Both the position numbers and the translations under genes were made by a program. The notes under the pieces were generated by a model. That model was not told where the DNA came from, searched no databases, and worked only from the letters and a program-made list of their open reading frames with translations. From NCBI GenBank assembly GCA_035647855.1, contig DASRMP010000070.1, forward strand, positions 12,358 through 76,357: DNA of 64,000 nucleotides. Direction: 5' to 3'. Of this stretch, positions 26,233 to 34,816 are shown piece after piece (position 1 is the stretch's first letter; each line of letters opens with the position of its first letter). The DNA comes from JAAZBW01 sp035647855 (lineage in GTDB: Bacteria; Actinomycetota; Actinomycetes; Actinomycetales; Actinomycetaceae).

Positions 26233-26850
26233 CTGGTCGCTGGCGTCGTAGAGCGTCTGCGCGAGTGACAGCACTACTGTCTTGTAGAGCTCGGGTTTGA
26301 CGTTCGCCGGGTCGAACAGCGCCAGCGCGGACAGCCCCAGATCGAGGGCCGTCAGGATGCGGAACTGGTCGGAAGGTGGGATGCGGGCGAATCTGCTGTC
26401 GGTCGGGATCGGGGACGCGTCTGCCGTGACGTCATCTGCAGGGGAGATGAGCTCGAGGAAGCTGGCCGTGAGGTGCTCGTCACGCAGCGCGTAGGGGATG
26501 AAGTCGAACAGCAGCCGCGCGTAGCTGGAGCGGTCGCCGCTCTTGGCGGTGAGTACCCAGATGTCGCACCAGGCTTCGAGCCGCTCATAGTCGTTGGTGG
26601 CACGATCGAGGATCGCATGGAAGTCCTGCGCCTCCTGCGAGAGCGTCTGCCGATAGCGGATCACCTCCAGGATCAACTCGCCCTTGTTGCGGAAGTTGGA
26701 GTAGACCGCGCCCTTGGTCAGCCCGGCCTCCAGCGCCACGTCATCGAGGGAGGCGCCTTCGACGCCGCGTGTGGCGAAGATGCGCTCGCCCGCCTCAAGC
26801 AACAGCACCCTGTTGTGCTGCTGCTGCTCATCGCGGGTCATCCGTGCCAT
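26209..26850 (-). CDS. TetR-family transcriptional regulator
   Basis: 213 residues from the ATG at 26850. A longer form from 26859 is possible, but a TACAAT box overlaps that ATG and predicts transcription starting at 26850. The N-terminal helix-turn-helix reads 'FATRGVEGASLDDVALEAGLTKGAVYSNF' in form, followed by 'KGELILEVI'. The ligand-binding domain has no obvious signature. It diverges from the ABC exporter operon with an 87-bp gap containing a 13-bp palindrome over the operon's -10 box, so it is the likely local repressor. The final residues are encoded antisense to the protease gene end. Confidence 0.8.
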   Translation of the reverse strand: MARMTRDEQQQHNRVLLLEAGERIFATRGVEGASLDDVALEAGLTKGAVYSNFRNKGELILEVIRYRQTLSQEAQDFHAILDRATNDYERLEAWCDIWVLTAKSGDRSSYARLLFDFIPYALRDEHLTASFLELISPADDVTADASPIPTDSRFARIPPSDQFRILTALDLGLSALALFDPANVKPELYKTVVLSLAQTLYDASDQSEDAQQS

Positions 26851-26857
26851 GAACTCC

Positions 26858-26863
26858 ATTGTA
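26858..26863 (-). promoter_or_regulatory. -10 box TACAAT of the TetR gene
   Basis: On the minus strand TACAAT is followed by GGAGTTC (7 bases) and the ATG at 26850. The hexamer overlaps the upstream ATG, which therefore cannot be the start if this promoter is used. Confidence 0.45.
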
Positions 26864-26918
26864 AAACAGCCCCATCAGGCACCCTTGAGCCCCGCCGCAC
26901 CATAGACGCGGATTTCAA

Positions 26919-26931
26919 ATACTGCTAGTAT
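26919..26931 (+). promoter_or_regulatory. Putative TetR operator overlapping a leaderless -10 box
   Basis: ATACT-GCT-AGTAT is a 13-bp interrupted palindrome. Its right half contains TAGTAT (26926-26931), which lies 6 bases before the ATG at 26938. No ribosome site is present. A repressor bound here would block the exporter promoter directly. Confidence 0.5.
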
Positions 26932-26937
26932 CTGAGT

Positions 26938-27876
26938 ATGACAAGTGCGACGCCACGCGCCGACGCGCTCTCGCTGGATCAGGTCACCAAGACCTACAAG
27001 CGAGGAGGTGCTCTGGCGAATCAAGCCATCAGCCTGACCTTCCAGCCGGGTGAGCTGATCGCGCTCATCGGGCACAACGGGGCGGGCAAGACCACGCTCC
27101 TCAGTCAGATCATCGGGACAGTGAAACCCACCTCCGGCGACATCCGATACGGCCCATCCTCCCTTGTTGCCGCGCCGGACCTCGCGCGCCGGGTCGCGTC
27201 GATGATGCCGCAAATGTACGCGCCGCTGACGGGAGTGACGCCGCCGCAGGCGATCACGTCGATCGCCCGTCTGCGGGGTCTTTCCGCAGCGGATGCGAAG
27301 CGCGCTGCGCTCGACCTGATCGATTCACTCGACATCGGCGAGTGGAAGGACACCGGTGGCGAGAAGCTCTCCGGTGGACTGCGTCGGCTCACGTCCTACG
27401 CGATGGCCGTGGTCGCGCCGCCTCCCGTGCTCTTGGTCGACGAGCCCACCAACGACGTCGACCCGGCTCGCCGTCCGCTCATCTGGCGGCATCTGCGCCG
27501 GCTCGCCGACAACGGCCACACGGTCGTGGTCGTCACTCACAACCTCCTCGAAGTCCAGCGCGCCGCCGACCGGTACGTGCTCCTGCAAAACGGCGCCGTT
27601 CTCGTCGACAGCACACCGAGACAATTGGCCCAACAGGCACGCACCGCCACCCTCACTGTGTCTATACGCCCAGGCGCCGAGACCTCTTCGACACCGCCAG
27701 CCGCAGCGCATGCGGTCGACGAAGACGGACAGCTCACGCTCGACTTGGAACCCGCGCAGATTCCGGCCGCGATCGAGTGGGTCCTCCACCTGGTCGACAC
27801 AGGTGCAGCTGACAGCTACTCGCTCGCCCCGGCATCGCTCGAAACCCTCTACGAAGGGATCACCAATGTCCGCTGA
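26938..27876 (+). CDS. ABC transporter ATPase, first of two in the exporter operon
   Basis: 312 residues. Walker A 'GHNGAGKTT' has Lys51, Walker B is 'VLLVDEPTNDVDP', and the H-loop is 'VVVTHN'. The signature is LSGGL rather than LSGGQ. An unusual C-terminal extension (about 215-312) has an acidic, alanine-rich strand region that could bind the permease. The family exports peptides, antibiotics or lipids with a separate ABC-2 permease. The stop overlaps the next start (27866), so the subunits are translationally coupled. The mRNA is probably leaderless and controlled by the divergent TetR. Confidence 0.85.
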   Translation: MTSATPRADALSLDQVTKTYKRGGALANQAISLTFQPGELIALIGHNGAGKTTLLSQIIGTVKPTSGDIRYGPSSLVAAPDLARRVASMMPQMYAPLTGVTPPQAITSIARLRGLSAADAKRAALDLIDSLDIGEWKDTGGEKLSGGLRRLTSYAMAVVAPPPVLLVDEPTNDVDPARRPLIWRHLRRLADNGHTVVVVTHNLLEVQRAADRYVLLQNGAVLVDSTPRQLAQQARTATLTVSIRPGAETSSTPPAAAHAVDEDGQLTLDLEPAQIPAAIEWVLHLVDTGAADSYSLAPASLETLYEGITNVR

Positions 27877-28645
27877 CCTTCTCACCACACCTACACTGGC
27901 GGTGCCTCGCAGACGCGCCTGGCCGATCAGCTGGTGGGGCCTTGTCCGGTGGAGCCTTACGCGGCACAAGTACCTGCTGCCAGCGTTCACCGCCGTACAG
28001 GCTCTATTCGCCGTCGCGATCGTCTACGGCCTCGCGTTGATGATCCCGGACGTCGACCAGGAGGCAGCCCGCTACCTCTCCTCCGGCGCGTGGACGCTCG
28101 GGATCATCGCTGTCGGCTGCGTTCTCGCTCCGCAGATCATGAGCACCTCGAAGCAGGAAGGACTGCTCGACTACCAGAAGACCCTCCCGGTGCCGCGCTC
28201 GGCGATCCTTCTCGCCGACGCCGTCGTATGGAGCCTTGCAGCGCTGCCCGGGATCGCGGTCGGAATGCTCGCCGCGTTCCTGCGCTTTGGCCTCGACATC
28301 CACATCGACCTGTTCACAGTCGCGGCGATCCTCGGCGCACAGTTCACCGCGGTCAGCATCGGATACGCCATCGCGCTCTGGCTGCCGATCGGCGCAACGT
28401 CCCTTGCGACCCAAGTCATCATGATCGGCGGTCTGTTGTTCTCACCGATCACGTTCCCTGCCGAACGCCTCCCCGAGTGGGCCGTCACCCTCCATCAGTT
28501 CCTCCCGTTCACGCCGCTGGGCGACATCATCCGGGAATCAACCTTCCGCACCGGCGCAAGCCAGGTGTTGAACATCATCGTCGTTGTCGTATGGGCAGGG
28601 GCGGCATATCTGGCCGCGTATCTCGCGCTGCGAAAGAGGAAGTAG
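27866..28645 (+). CDS. ABC-2 type permease
   Basis: 259 residues from the ATG at 27866, with GAAGGGA 8 bases upstream; the longer frame before it is a shadow of the ATPase gene. Six hydrophobic segments are visible, including 'ILGAQFTAVSIGYAIALWLPI', and 'LPEWAVTLHQFLPFTPLGD' lies in the family's conserved C-terminal part. It should form a dimer served by the preceding ATPase. The stop is 2 bases before the next ATG. Confidence 0.8.
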   Translation: MSADLLTTPTLAVPRRRAWPISWWGLVRWSLTRHKYLLPAFTAVQALFAVAIVYGLALMIPDVDQEAARYLSSGAWTLGIIAVGCVLAPQIMSTSKQEGLLDYQKTLPVPRSAILLADAVVWSLAALPGIAVGMLAAFLRFGLDIHIDLFTVAAILGAQFTAVSIGYAIALWLPIGATSLATQVIMIGGLLFSPITFPAERLPEWAVTLHQFLPFTPLGDIIRESTFRTGASQVLNIIVVVVWAGAAYLAAYLALRKRK

Positions 28646-28647
28646 CG

Positions 28648-29382
28648 ATGGCGACAGCGCAACCGGCCCTCCACATCAGCCGACTCACCAAGACCATCGC
28701 CGGTCGGGAGATCCTCACCTCCTGCGACCTCGCGGTCGCGTCGGGTGAGATCTGCGCGATCATCGGACCCAACGGTGCCGGGAAGACAACCCTGTTCAAG
28801 ACCATCGTCGGCCTGGCTTTCCCCAGGTCGGGCACGATCACGATCCTCGGGCACACGCTCTCGGACGCCACTCGCGACGGACTGCTCTCGCGGATTGGTG
28901 CGACCATCGAAGCGCCCGAGTTCCACCCCGCCGCCACCGCGCGCACCGCCCTCGGGCTGCACTTCGATCTTCTCGGGATCACCTCTCCCACAACCGTGGA
29001 CGAGCTTCTCGACAGGGTCGGTCTCACCGGCGCCGCCGATACGCCCGTCGCGTCGTTCTCCCTGGGCATGAAGCAACGCCTCGCCCTGGCGCGCGCCATT
29101 GGGCACCGCCCCGAGCTTGTCGTGCTCGACGAACCGGCCAATGGCCTGGACCTGACAGGCGTCGCCGACCTTCGCGAACTGCTGGCTTCTCTCGCGCAGC
29201 AGGGCACCACCATCGTGATCGCCAGCCACATCCTCACCGAGCTCGAACGCACGGCCCACACCGTGGCCGTCCTCACCGCCGGCCGGCTCGGCCGGAAGCA
29301 GGACATCCGAACCGTCCTGGACGGCACCGACGGCGGGCTTGAAGCTTTCTACCGAGACTCCGTGACAGGAGAGTCCCGATGA
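28648..29382 (+). CDS. ABC transporter ATPase, second of the exporter operon
   Basis: 244 residues. Walker A 'GPNGAGKTT' has Lys46, the signature region is 'FSLGMKQRLALARA', Walker B is 'LVVLDEPANGLD' and the switch is 'VIASH'. The form resembles bacitracin/lantibiotic-immunity ATPases (BcrA-like). AGAGGA precedes the ATG, which follows the permease stop by 2 bases. ATGA overlap with the next gene shows tight coupling. The protein differs clearly from the first ATPase, so the operon encodes two distinct ABC systems or one mixed complex. Confidence 0.85.
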   Translation: MATAQPALHISRLTKTIAGREILTSCDLAVASGEICAIIGPNGAGKTTLFKTIVGLAFPRSGTITILGHTLSDATRDGLLSRIGATIEAPEFHPAATARTALGLHFDLLGITSPTTVDELLDRVGLTGAADTPVASFSLGMKQRLALARAIGHRPELVVLDEPANGLDLTGVADLRELLASLAQQGTTIVIASHILTELERTAHTVAVLTAGRLGRKQDIRTVLDGTDGGLEAFYRDSVTGESR

Positions 29383-30077
29383 CGCGATTCCTGCGACTCG
29401 AAATCAACCGATACCGCCACACCGCGCTGTTTGTCGCCTTGACGGCCGCGGGAACGCTCCTGGCCGCACTCTACTTCTTCGCCGGGGTCGGACGATTCGA
29501 CGACAGCCCCGACAGCGACATGCTCCGCAGTTACGATGCCGTCGTCCCACTCGCGCTGACCGTCGCACTGTGTGTGCTCGTCGTCTACGGAGCCGTCATC
29601 TACGCCCGCCGCATCGTCGCCGACTACATCGGGAACCGCCGGATCGTCCTTTACAGCTACCCCGGCGGACGCGACCCGCTCTTCCAAGCCAAGAACATCG
29701 CCTACGCTCTCGTCATCGGCACGGCGAGTCTCGTCGGATACGGCGCCGCCGTCAGCGTGTTCCTCCTCACAGAGTCCTTCACACCCATCGTCGACGGCGT
29801 CCACGATGGCGCGCTTTGGCTGACCGCGCTGCTCTCGACGAGCTGCGTCGTACTCCTCACTGTCAGCGTCACCGCCATCGCAGGCGCGATCGGAATCTGG
29901 CGGCGCTCCATGATCGCTACCCTCGTCGCGGCGATCATCCTCATCGCACTCCTCGGCAACGCCGTCGCCGTCTCCCTCAACGGCACCCCCTGGCTCGTCA
30001 CCGGCGTAAGCCTCGCGATCGCTGTCGTCATGCTAAGCATTCAGACACGCAGAATCCGCGTCGACGAAGTTCTCTGA
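29379..30077 (+). CDS. Integral-membrane permease subunit of the second ABC system
   Basis: 232 residues with six predicted membrane segments in pairs, starting 'MTRFLRLEINRYR' and ending in a short charged tail. The ATG overlaps the ATPase stop. The layout matches small lantibiotic-immunity or ABC-2 membrane proteins. No substrate residues can be assigned. It is the last gene of the operon, and no clear terminator follows. Confidence 0.7.
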   Translation: MTRFLRLEINRYRHTALFVALTAAGTLLAALYFFAGVGRFDDSPDSDMLRSYDAVVPLALTVALCVLVVYGAVIYARRIVADYIGNRRIVLYSYPGGRDPLFQAKNIAYALVIGTASLVGYGAAVSVFLLTESFTPIVDGVHDGALWLTALLSTSCVVLLTVSVTAIAGAIGIWRRSMIATLVAAIILIALLGNAVAVSLNGTPWLVTGVSLAIAVVMLSIQTRRIRVDEVL

Positions 30078-30248
30078 TTCGAACATGACTGCAGAAGAGT
30101 GCGATGGGCGGAACGTTCGAAGCGCGCCGCCCGCCGAACCCGGAGCCATCTCGTCAGCACGCCCTGGGCATAGCGCCGACAAGCCCCGCCATGTGGTACC
30201 CATGAGGAAGCGTGGTGAAGCTCGCCTTCCCGCCGTCGTGGGCTCCGC
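30078..30248. other. Gap after the exporter operon
   Basis: No gene or strong hairpin is seen. The sequence merges into recombinase-derived remnants on the minus strand. Confidence 0.4.
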
Positions 30249-30392
30249 TCAACGCGTCTTTGCCCACACCGTGCCCCGGTGAACCCGGAAACGACGCGCC
30301 AGTCCATTCACGCTCATGCCCTCCGCACGGGCTGTTCTCATAGCGTCCACTTCCTCATCCGTGAGGCGTGTTCGAGGTCGTTTCTTTGGTTA
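30249..30392 (-). pseudogene. Helix-turn-helix tail of a resolvase/recombinase, remnant
   Basis: The minus frame reads 'PKKRPRTRLTDEEVDAMR' then 'EGMSVNGLARRFRVHRGTVW' and a stop. This is the DNA-binding tail typical of serine resolvases or invertases. A TAA immediately upstream and a different frame for the neighbouring recombinase fragment show that the gene is broken. Confidence 0.6.
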
Positions 30393-30406
30393 CGCCGACG
30401 CCGCGA

Positions 30407-30790
30407 TCAACGGGTCATCGGCCCCGTCTTCGGACTCGGCATCCTCGCGGATACCTTGATTCCACGCGGAAACAAGCCTCTCCACCCGCGGTCGCCTGTT
30501 CCCGCAGCGTTCCATTGCATCCACCCACGCATAAGGCTCGAACCCTCGCCAACGTCAATGTTGGCGGAGGTTCGGGCCTTGTCGGCATCTGCGGCCCAGG
30601 TCAGCGCGTTGGCGTTGACCTGCGGGTCGAGCAGCATTTCGAAGGGCCGGTTGTGCTCGACGCGCAGCTCGTTGTCCTCGTCGATGTAGACCTTGGTGAA
30701 GAACGCCTGGTTGCAGAGCCGCCGGTTCGTGTTGTCGCAGCGGGCGTAGATGTCTGCGCAGTTGGAACGGGAAGAGCGTGGGTCTGAACA
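30407..30790 (-). pseudogene. C-terminal remnant of a serine recombinase
   Basis: The minus frame contains 'CADIYARCDNTNRRLCNQAF', 'VYIDEDNELRVEHNRPFEML' and 'LDPQVNANALTWA'. I recognise this as the C-terminal region of large serine recombinases, which ends near a product of the form 'FNQAFF..IYID'. The catalytic N-terminal domain and zinc ribbon are missing. It is evidence that a mobile element once entered this region. Confidence 0.6.
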
Positions 30791-30949
30791 GCAGGCCCGA
30801 ACAGATCCGCCGGGTTGCCGACGAGTCGTTGCGCGGCCTCCAGGCGGATCTGGTCCGACTCCGGCGTCGCCCCGATGTCGTACGCTTTGTGAACTCCCGC
30901 CACCCCGGGCAGCGAGCGGTCGCTGCGGATTGATCCGCTCGGCGCGCCG
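30791..30949. other. Unassigned stretch with a coding-like minus frame
   Basis: The minus strand reads 'SLPGVAGVHKAYDIGATPES' and 'AAQRLVGNPADLFG' without interruption, which looks like protein text, but there is no start or neighbour to identify it. It is probably another fragment. Confidence 0.25.
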
Positions 30950-31276
30950 TCAGCGGTCGCAGGCAGGCTCGCCCGCGACGTCCAGGATGCGCCAGGCGTC
31001 GTAGGAGAAGAGCTCACGATCAGCGAAGACGACGATCTCATCGCCCACCGAGATGTGCTGCGACGTATGGTCGCCGCAGACGGCCCACGTGTCGACCCAC
31101 ATGTTGCCCTCGCCGACGTCCATGCGGAGGTTGTCCCGCCCGACCGACGTCACCGTGCCGACGAATCCTCCGTCCTCATTCCGCGGAAACTTCGCTCCGC
31201 CCGCGCATCCGGCAAGAGCCAGACCAGCGGTGGCGACGGCGGCGATCCTCAGTGTCGACTTCCAACTCGTACGCAT
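30950..31276 (-). CDS. Small lipoprotein, unknown function
   Basis: 108 residues. Basic 'MRTSWKSTLR', a hydrophobic core and the lipobox LAGC with Cys24 indicate lipidation on the outer face of the membrane. The mature part (about 80 residues) has a beta-rich pattern including 'GFVGTVTSVGRDNLRMDVG', two cysteines (a possible disulfide) and no recognised domain. It diverges from the HdeD-like gene. A G-rich run precedes the ATG. Confidence 0.65.
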   Translation of the reverse strand: MRTSWKSTLRIAAVATAGLALAGCAGGAKFPRNEDGGFVGTVTSVGRDNLRMDVGEGNMWVDTWAVCGDHTSQHISVGDEIVVFADRELFSYDAWRILDVAGEPACDR

Positions 31277-31407
31277 GGCCCTACCCCCTCGTCGTGGACG
31301 TGGTGTCCGGTAGCCTAGGGCCGTCAGGGCTTGGAGTTCCAGCGATACGCATTGATGGTGTACATCCGAGAGTCCCGAGCTTGGTAACTCCTGGAGAGGA
31401 CGTCACG

Positions 31408-31956
31408 ATGCCCCCATCTTCCGAAACCGAGAAGTCCGGGCTGAACGCCACTCGCAATGCGCTTCTGTTCGGCGGGATAGTCTCCGCGGTCACCGGCGTG
31501 CTGATTCTCGTCTGGCCCGCCAAGACCGCAATGATCGTGGCGCTCATCCTCGCGATCTACGCCATCACAGTGGGGCTCACATATGCGGCATTCGGTGCCT
31601 TCTCGCCGGGGAGAGGAGGGTGGTCTCGCCTCGGGCATGTCCTCCTCGGCATCGTATTCGTGATAGTCGGTGTTGCCGCGCTGCTCAATCTCGGTGCGAC
31701 CACTACCTGGCTCGCCCTGCTTCTTGCATTCATGATTGGAATCACCTGGATCGTGGAGGGCGTCGTCGCGCTCTCGACCCTCGGCTTTGCGAGATCCAAG
31801 GGCTGGACGATCCTCTTCGCGGTTCTCAGCATTATCGCTGGCGCCGTGCTGCTGTTCTCACCGATGTACGTCACGGTGCTGTGGTGGGTGTTCGGCATCT
31901 CGCTCGTCGTTCTCGGAATCCTGCAGGCGATACGTTCTTTCAGCTTCGGCAGGTAG
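31408..31956 (+). CDS. HdeD/DUF308-family membrane protein
   Basis: 182 residues from the ATG at 31408, which has GGAGAGGA at 31392-31399; an upstream in-frame start at 31252 lies in the divergent lipoprotein gene and is rejected. Six TM helices are arranged as three similar pairs, with glycine- and alanine-rich helices such as 'LLFGGIVSAVTGVLILVWP'. Enteric HdeD is linked to acid stress. The role in actinobacteria is not established. Confidence 0.75.
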   Translation: MPPSSETEKSGLNATRNALLFGGIVSAVTGVLILVWPAKTAMIVALILAIYAITVGLTYAAFGAFSPGRGGWSRLGHVLLGIVFVIVGVAALLNLGATTTWLALLLAFMIGITWIVEGVVALSTLGFARSKGWTILFAVLSIIAGAVLLFSPMYVTVLWWVFGISLVVLGILQAIRSFSFGR

Positions 31957-31959
31957 CAG

Positions 31960-32471
31960 TACGTCTGCGGAACAGGGTTCGCGCTCCCCGCGCCGCCGAG
32001 GGCGTGCATCCCCCTGAGCGGCCGGATGAAGTCCCGAATGCCTGCGAGCAGGACTTCCGGTTCCTCGAGCGCGGCGAAGTGTCCGCCCCTGTCGGGGACG
32101 TCGGTCCAGCGCACGATGTTGTTGGACTTCTCTGCCAGGTACCGCAGGCCGATGTCGTGGGCGAACTGGATCGCGGCGGTCGGAACACCCGAACTCCCGG
32201 GTTCGCCCCAACCCTCGTCCTGTGCGTATCCGACGAATGCGGCAGAACCGGCGCTGGCGGTCAACCAGTGGAGCGTCACGTTGGCGAGAACGAACTCGGC
32301 ACCCAGCACGTCCTCTGCCGAAGCCTCGGCAGGATGGCTCCAGGCCTGAAGCTTGTCCAGGACCCAGGCCAGGGTGGAGACCGGACTGTCCGCGGTCATC
32401 GCGCCCACGAGGCCCGGCCTGGTGGACTGAATGGCGACGTAACCAAACTCGTTCTGTGTCAGCGTCCGGCG
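31960..32471 (-). pseudogene. C-terminal fragment of an epoxide hydrolase (alpha/beta hydrolase)
   Basis: The frame 'LTQNEFGYVAIQSTRPGLVG' followed by 'DSPVSTLAWVLDK', 'SAAFVGYAQDEGWGEP' and 'DVPDRGGHFAALEEPEVL' matches the C-terminal half of epoxide hydrolases with the EH N-terminal domain, including the catalytic His in 'GGHFAALE'. A TGA lies just upstream, so the nucleophile half is gone. The normal stop is lost and the frame runs into the HdeD gene antisense. Truncated at both ends. Confidence 0.65.
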
Positions 32472-32502
32472 TCAAATGGTTGACCCTCCCGGGCGGGCCC
32501 GG

Positions 32503-33978
32503 TCAGCCGGCGTCATCACGTCTGATCCGAGACCTGGCCCGCCTGTGGATCGCACTCGCGATCCCCACCAGTACCGCTCCAAGCGTCAGGAAACCGACCA
32601 CGGCAAGCCACTGCTGCTCTGGTGGCAGGTGCAAGGCGAGGAACCAACTGGTGACATCGCTCCCGGCGAGCAGGTGGCCACCGGCCACGAGGCCCTGCGG
32701 GACGATCGCGAGGATCGCCATCACGTACAGCGCCCAGAACGCCAGCGCCTCGTGCCCACGCATCGCCTCGAATCCGGCGCCGAGAGTACCCGACGACGTC
32801 TGTCCAGGCTCGTTCGACGCCTCGGTTCCGGCGGGAACAGCCCGGACCGGACCGGAGCGCATCCGGTGGAGCAGGTCCGGGCCGTGCGAGGTGAGTCTGC
32901 GGGCGGCAGCGGCTCCCGACAGGAGCGGGGACAGGATCGCGGTGAGGGCACCTGCCGCGACTCCACCCCACAGCAGCCACGGGTTACCGGTGAGCTGACC
33001 TGCGAGCAGGAGCCCGATGGTGGGCGCCATCAGCAGCAGGCTCAGGAACAGCGTGGCGAAGGCTGGTCCGGTCTCGTCGCTCTGATCTGCCGGGGAGTGC
33101 CGCGCCTGTCGCCGATCGCGGCTCGGTGCGAGCGCATAGAACGACATCACGACGACGAGTCCCGCCCCTGCCCCCACACTCGCCAGGAAGGCCCCGAGGG
33201 CCCACGGCACCAAGGCAGGGTCGGGGTGGAGCAGGAGGCCGAGAATCGTGAGCAGGGCACCCATGCCACCGAAGACGATCAGCCACGCCAGTTGCCGTCC
33301 GCGTACGTCCTGGCGTTCCGAACCCGGAACTGCCAGCGTCATCCACAGGGCGGTTCCGTCTGTGCCGTAGAGATTGCTGCTCGTGGCCGTGCCCAACAGC
33401 ACGGCGGCGACGCCGAGGAACGGCAGGAGTCCGCCGAAGTCAAGGATGAGCGGCAGTGCACAGGTACCGACGGCGTAGGCGAGCGCCAGGGTGACGTCCT
33501 GCAGCCGCAGCGGGTCCCGATACCAACCGAGGAGCTCCTTGTGGGTCGCTCCCGGATGGATCGGCTGCCGCCTGGCCGGGGCGCGCACCGTGCTGGACCG
33601 CACGCGTGCGGTGGTGACCACCCGGGTCCAGAGCAGGTAGAGAAGACCGCAGAGCAGCACCAGCCCGGTGACGGCCGCGGTCAACGTTGCCCATTCGCTG
33701 TCTCCAGCCGCCGTGACGGCCACAAGGCCAGCTGTGCTGTGCGATGACGATGATGGCGGCGGTCACGATCGAGCTTATGACCGATCCGAGCCGGGATCCC
33801 GAGACGGCGCCGAACCAGATCGCGGCCAATCGCCCGACCAGCACCAGCATCGAGACGCTGAGGATCGTGCACAGGATTGCGACGATGACGGCCGCGGAGC
33901 CGAGCGGGGCCGCGATCGCGATGAGTACGGCGAAGGCAACCAGCGCCACCATTGCAGGCGAACGATCACACCAACCAT
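32503..33978 (-). pseudogene. ABC exporter permease, frameshifted
   Basis: A 406-codon intact frame (32503-33723) holds about ten membrane segments, such as 'LALAYAVGTCALPLILDFGG'. Its natural N terminus lies upstream in other frames: 'MVGVIVRL' from 33978 and 'LVAFAVLIAIAAPLGSAAV' near 33950-33750. The break near 33740 coincides with two tandem CTGTG copies (33732-33741). One extra copy would restore the join to the 406-codon frame. A second break lies near 33950. It overlaps the end of the broken ATPase gene, as expected for an operon partner. It may be a pseudogene, a phase-variable gene or carry sequencing errors. Confidence 0.65.
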
Positions 33979-34739
33979 GACAACTCCCGTGGGACGAGGC
34001 TCTCCGCGCTGCCGGCCGCGTGGACAAAGGCCTCTTCGAGGCTTCCGCGGCAATGGATTTCTGATATGGCTTCGCTCAGGACGATCCGACCGCTCGCCAT
34101 GATCGCCACGCTGTCGCATATTTGCTCGACCAAGAGCATCGTGTGGCTCGACATGATGATCGACCCACCTGAGGTGATGAACTGTTCGAGGATCTGGCGG
34201 ATCACGATGGCCGACAGCGGGTCGATCGCCTCGAAGGGCTCGTCCGGCACCAGCAATCGGGGCCGGTGGATGAGAGCCACGGCGAGCCCGATCTTTTTTG
34301 CGTATACCGGTGGAGTAGTCGAGCACCATGGTCCGTTCCGCGGACCCGTCCAACTCGAGCACGCTGAGCAACTCCTCGGCGCGGGCATCCACCACTGCCG
34401 GCTCCATGCCGTGCAGTCGGCCCCAGTAACCAAGCAATTCTCGGCCGGACAGGTGCTCCGGAAGTGCCAGGTTGTCCGGCAGCACCCCATAAGGCGGCGG
34501 GCCTGATTCGGGGCCTCCCAGACATCGTGGCCGAAGACGGCCGAGACGCCTGCGTCCGGCCGGTCGAAATCGACAGCGCAACCGATGAGAGTGGACTTCC
34601 CTGCGCCGTTGGGTCCGAGCAGGCCCGTGAACGAGCCTGCATCGACCGTCAGGTCGACGTCGTCGACGGCGACCTTCTCGCCGAAGATTCGGCGTAGCCG
34701 TCGGATGGTCAGAGCGGAATCCTGATCGGACGGATTCAT
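33966..34739 (-). pseudogene. ABC transporter ATPase with two compensating frameshifts
   Basis: The start is at the ATG 34739 ('MNPSDQDSALTIRRL'). Walker A 'GPNGAGKST' and the C-terminal half ('AVALIHRPRLLVPDEPFEAI', 'IIMSSH') share one frame. Between about 34300 and 34488 that frame is nonsense, while another reads 'GVLPDNLALPEHLSGRELLG' and 'TMVLDYSTG', the expected Q-loop to signature region. One shift sits at CCCC (34487-34490, one base short) and the other at TTTTTT (34294-34299, one base long). Homopolymer errors in the assembly would mimic this. With the nearby broken permease, decay is also plausible. Confidence 0.7.
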
Positions 34740-34816
34740 GACATGTGGTGCGGGCATGTCATCCATGGTTCGGGTTGTGGAGACCGAGCACATCGGACGA
34801 CCAGCCGGACGGATGC

